DNA of 64,000 bases from CAVYYW01 sp963772845 (GTDB lineage: Bacteria; Bacillota; Bacilli; Bacillales; Sporolactobacillaceae), in NCBI GenBank assembly GCA_963772845.1, contig CAVYYW010000014.1, forward strand, positions 1,426,001 to 1,490,000, written 5' to 3'. This document shows, one piece after another, positions 62,304 to 64,000 of the stretch. Positions within the stretch are counted from its first letter, which is position 1; every line of letters begins with the position of its first letter. Below the pieces are notes generated by a model that saw only the letters and a list, made by a program, of their open reading frames with translations, made no database searches and was not told where the DNA came from. The translations under genes were made by a program, and so were the position numbers.

Positions 62304-62753
62304 ATGTTTAAAGCTTTCAGATCGTTTTTATCTAGAGGCAATGTCATTGATTTGGCAGTGGCTGTCATTATCGGAGCCGCGTTCGGAAAAATTGTTACTT
62401 CTCTCGTTAATGATATTATTATGCCACCCATCGGTTTACTGCTGGGAAACGTTGACTTTAGCAACTTATACGTTAATTTATCGGATAAGCATTATAACAG
62501 TCTTGCGGCTGCTCAAAAAGCCGGGGCTCCAACTGTAAATTACGGCCTCTTTATTAACACGATTATTAATTTTATTCTCATTGCTGCTGCTGTTTTTTTT
62601 GTGGTGAAATTTTTTGAACGCTTCAAGAAAAAAGAGGCAGAAATAGTGCCCGACACGAAAGAGTGTCCATATTGCCTTTCTACAGTTCCTAAGAAGGCTC
62701 AGAGATGTCCCCAGTGTACTTCCGGACTGCAGATTGAAGAGGACGGGCAGTAA
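62304..62753 (+). CDS. mscL: Large-conductance mechanosensitive channel with zinc-ribbon tail
   Basis: 149 residues. The MscL core is clear: FKAFRSFLSRGNVIDLAVAV, IIGAAFGKIVTSLVNDIIMPP forming the gate helix, and a second helix NTIINFILIAAAVFFVVK. After the cytoplasmic helix comes a tail with two CxxC pairs (ECPYCLSTVPKKAQRCPQC), which would bind zinc. The channel releases solutes on osmotic downshock. I start at ATG 62304 after GAGG; an upstream GTG (62295) has no site. The tail is not found in the classical E. coli protein but I recall it from other Firmicutes. Confidence 0.93.
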   Translation: MFKAFRSFLSRGNVIDLAVAVIIGAAFGKIVTSLVNDIIMPPIGLLLGNVDFSNLYVNLSDKHYNSLAAAQKAGAPTVNYGLFINTIINFILIAAAVFFVVKFFERFKKKEAEIVPDTKECPYCLSTVPKKAQRCPQCTSGLQIEEDGQ

Positions 62754-62890
62754 ACAGGATCACCTGAAAAGACCGCAGGCGGCAAATAACTAGTAATAAA
62801 TCATCCGAAGTACAAAATGATTGCTAAACAGACGAATAACTATACGGTCAGGAAATGTGATGCCAAACTTCAGAAGTGCAGGTGTAAAGA

Positions 62891-63199
62891 ATGTCAACAG
62901 ATTCCTATATCAGCTTATCCATTGGTACGGCTTTTCTCGTATCAGGATTTATAATCTATAAAAAAAGACGTGCTGATTCTCATAATATTGGCACAGGAGA
63001 TCACTCTCACAGGCATCCTGGGAAAGAAAAACGAATTCAACTCCCGCTTGGCCTCCTGTCCGTTATATTTTTTATTATCGGTCTTTATTCTTTGGCAGGA
63101 CCGCTGCTTACTCCTCACATAGGGACAGACTTCTGGGTGCTGCTAACATTTATTTTCATTGCTTCTTTTCTTGCTCTAATCCGCTACGTCATTAAATGA
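62891..63199 (+). CDS. Small membrane protein of unknown function
   Basis: 102 residues with three hydrophobic segments (about 7-22, 50-70 and 80-100). A loop rich in His (HNIGTGDHSHRHPGKEK) lies between the first two. No known family is apparent. AGGTG lies upstream of the ATG, and a terminator follows. The His-rich loop could bind metal, though this is only a composition hint. Confidence 0.55.
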   Translation: MSTDSYISLSIGTAFLVSGFIIYKKRRADSHNIGTGDHSHRHPGKEKRIQLPLGLLSVIFFIIGLYSLAGPLLTPHIGTDFWVLLTFIFIASFLALIRYVIK

Positions 63200-63211
63200 A
63201 TTCAATCAAAT

Positions 63212-63250
63212 AAAAAAGGGAACCTGCTATACAGAGGCAGATTCCTTTTT
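63212..63250. terminator. Terminator at 63.2 kb
   Basis: AAAAAGGGAACCTGC and GCAGATTCCTTTTT pair with two mismatches around a 10-base loop. It separates the converging small genes. Confidence 0.8.
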
Positions 63251-63267
63251 ATTTTGTTAGATAATTA

Positions 63268-63408
63268 TCATTTATACGCATCCAAGCCTGCTCGGGACTT
63301 TTTATTCTTTGGGCGGCCTAAATTGTATTTCCATGAATTGGCCATTTTCTCTTTTTGGCTAGCTTTCATTGCATCAATCCCATATGTCCATTCATAAACA
63401 GGATACAT
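63268..63408 (-). CDS. Very short basic protein
   Basis: 46 residues beginning MYPVYEWTYGIDAMKAS and ending in a basic tail with GRPKNKKSRAGL. The ATG at 63408 is fixed by AGGAGGGGAC, five bases upstream; the longer frame to 63477 has no such site. Function unknown. It follows a 165-base spacer from the MFS gene on the same strand. Confidence 0.6.
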   Translation of the reverse strand: MYPVYEWTYGIDAMKASQKEKMANSWKYNLGRPKNKKSRAGLDAYK

Positions 63409-63574
63409 CGTCTGTCCCCTCCTCTTTCTTGTTACTTTCAGTTTACTGAGGAAACCCCTTAACCGCATCGTAACCAAGAGGGAAATTCATTCAGAACAAA
63501 GGAGGGAACTTTATATCAGTCATAAGTCTGACAGAAGACAGGCTGCTGGACTACCACAGAATTTTATATCTCTA

Positions 63575-64000
63575 CTAATCAGATACTGTTCGCTCAGGTT
63601 TTACCTTCCATTTCACCAGTACGCTGCCGCCAATCAAAAGAATTCCTGAAAATAAAAAGACGTACATGATCGAAATAGCTCCAGAGATCCAGCCCGCAAT
63701 AAGCGGTCCAGCAAGATTACCTAGAAAGCGGCTGCTGGAGGTTATGCCAAAGGCCCTGCCTTGAATATGTTTTGCCGTGTTTTTGTGAATCAGTGCCTGA
63801 ATGGCCGGCCACATCCCGCCTAACAGAAGGCCTTGGGCAAATCGCCAGATATACAACTCTGTTAGATTATGCGAAAACATTTGCGGTAATACAAGCACAC
63901 CACAAAAAAACATCACAACCGGAAGAGTTTTTGCCTGTCCAATTTTGTCGCCAAGTTTACCTAAATAAGGCGAACCCAATATATTAGCAAAGCCTGCAAT
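63575..64000 (-). CDS. Major facilitator superfamily transporter (C-terminal part)
   Basis: The frame is open to the right edge, so the N-terminal half is outside the window. The visible part has the cytoplasmic motif NILGSPYLGKLGDKIGQAKT (GxLxDxxG-type), then YIWRFAQGLLLGGMWPAIQA and GRAFGITSSSRFLGNLAGPL, as in multidrug efflux members. About 142 residues are visible. The substrate is unknown. Confidence 0.87.
   Translation of the reverse strand: MAGFANILGSPYLGKLGDKIGQAKTLPVVMFFCGVLVLPQMFSHNLTELYIWRFAQGLLLGGMWPAIQALIHKNTAKHIQGRAFGITSSSRFLGNLAGPLIAGWISGAISIMYVFLFSGILLIGGSVLVKWKVKPERTVSD

Overview
The window looks like chromosomal DNA from a low-to-moderate GC, spore-former-type member of the Bacillales. 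Support comes from strong AGGAGG-type ribosome binding sites, frequent TTG and GTG starts, a tryptophan T-box, a FapR-like operator, a cre-like site, and gene blocks that follow Bacillus subtilis order. Those blocks are oppABCDF-trpS-yjbA-fabF-fabH, moeA-mobB-moaE-moaD, yitT-yitU-yitV-yitW, and sbcC-sbcD-addA-addB-yhjE. I do not assign a genus. No rRNA, tRNA or CRISPR array was found.

Layout. 0-6.1 kb: a complete oligopeptide ABC importer operon on the minus strand, with an intercistronic terminator after oppA. 6.4-10.3 kb: a small membrane protein, trpS behind a T-box, and a pair of Opp-like permeases with no ATPase or binding protein of their own. 10.3-15.3 kb: yjbA, a small membrane protein, a broken 5'-truncated group II intron lying directly after the fabF terminator, then fabF-fabH under a FapR-like operator. 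15.4-19.8 kb: a Gln/Asn-rich small protein, gene-poor repeat DNA, molybdenum cofactor genes (moaD, moaE intact; mobB, moeA frameshifted) and a SufT/YitW-type protein. 19.9-25.3 kb: three tiny genes of the YvrJ/DUF2922/DUF1659 type and the yit block. 25.5-26.4 kb: dispersed and tandem repeats. 26.4-35.7 kb: an orphan histidine kinase, frameshifted asparagine synthetase, ornithine aminotransferase, a large secreted protein and succinate-semialdehyde dehydrogenase. 35.7-37.7 kb: an ABC-F ATPase behind a leader-peptide attenuator. 37.7-49.6 kb: sbcC, sbcD, addA, addB, i.e. double-strand-end processing. 49.7-55.5 kb: housekeeping and membrane genes. 55.7-57.1 kb: an HTH-TPR (RRNPP-like) regulator with an overlapping 37-codon ORF. 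57.2-58.2 kb: three more dispersed repeats. 58.2-64 kb: copC-copD, fabL, an EAL protein, mscL with a zinc-ribbon tail, small unknown genes and a partial MFS transporter.

The most notable items are (1) the ribosome-sensing attenuator in front of the ABC-F gene, with a leader ORF, a strong terminator and alternative pairings; (2) the RRNPP-like regulator with an overlapping small ORF that has a near-perfect Shine-Dalgarno sequence; (3) a seven-unit array of 52-bp repeats, most units carrying a short inverted repeat, beside copies of a dispersed repeat seen at least six times in the window; and (4) seven single-base frameshifts in short G/C runs confined to 11.9-28.3 kb, affecting the intron ORF, a small gene, mobB, moeA (twice), yitT and asnO. 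The last could be genuine decay or a locally poor assembly and should be settled before any of these genes is called lost.
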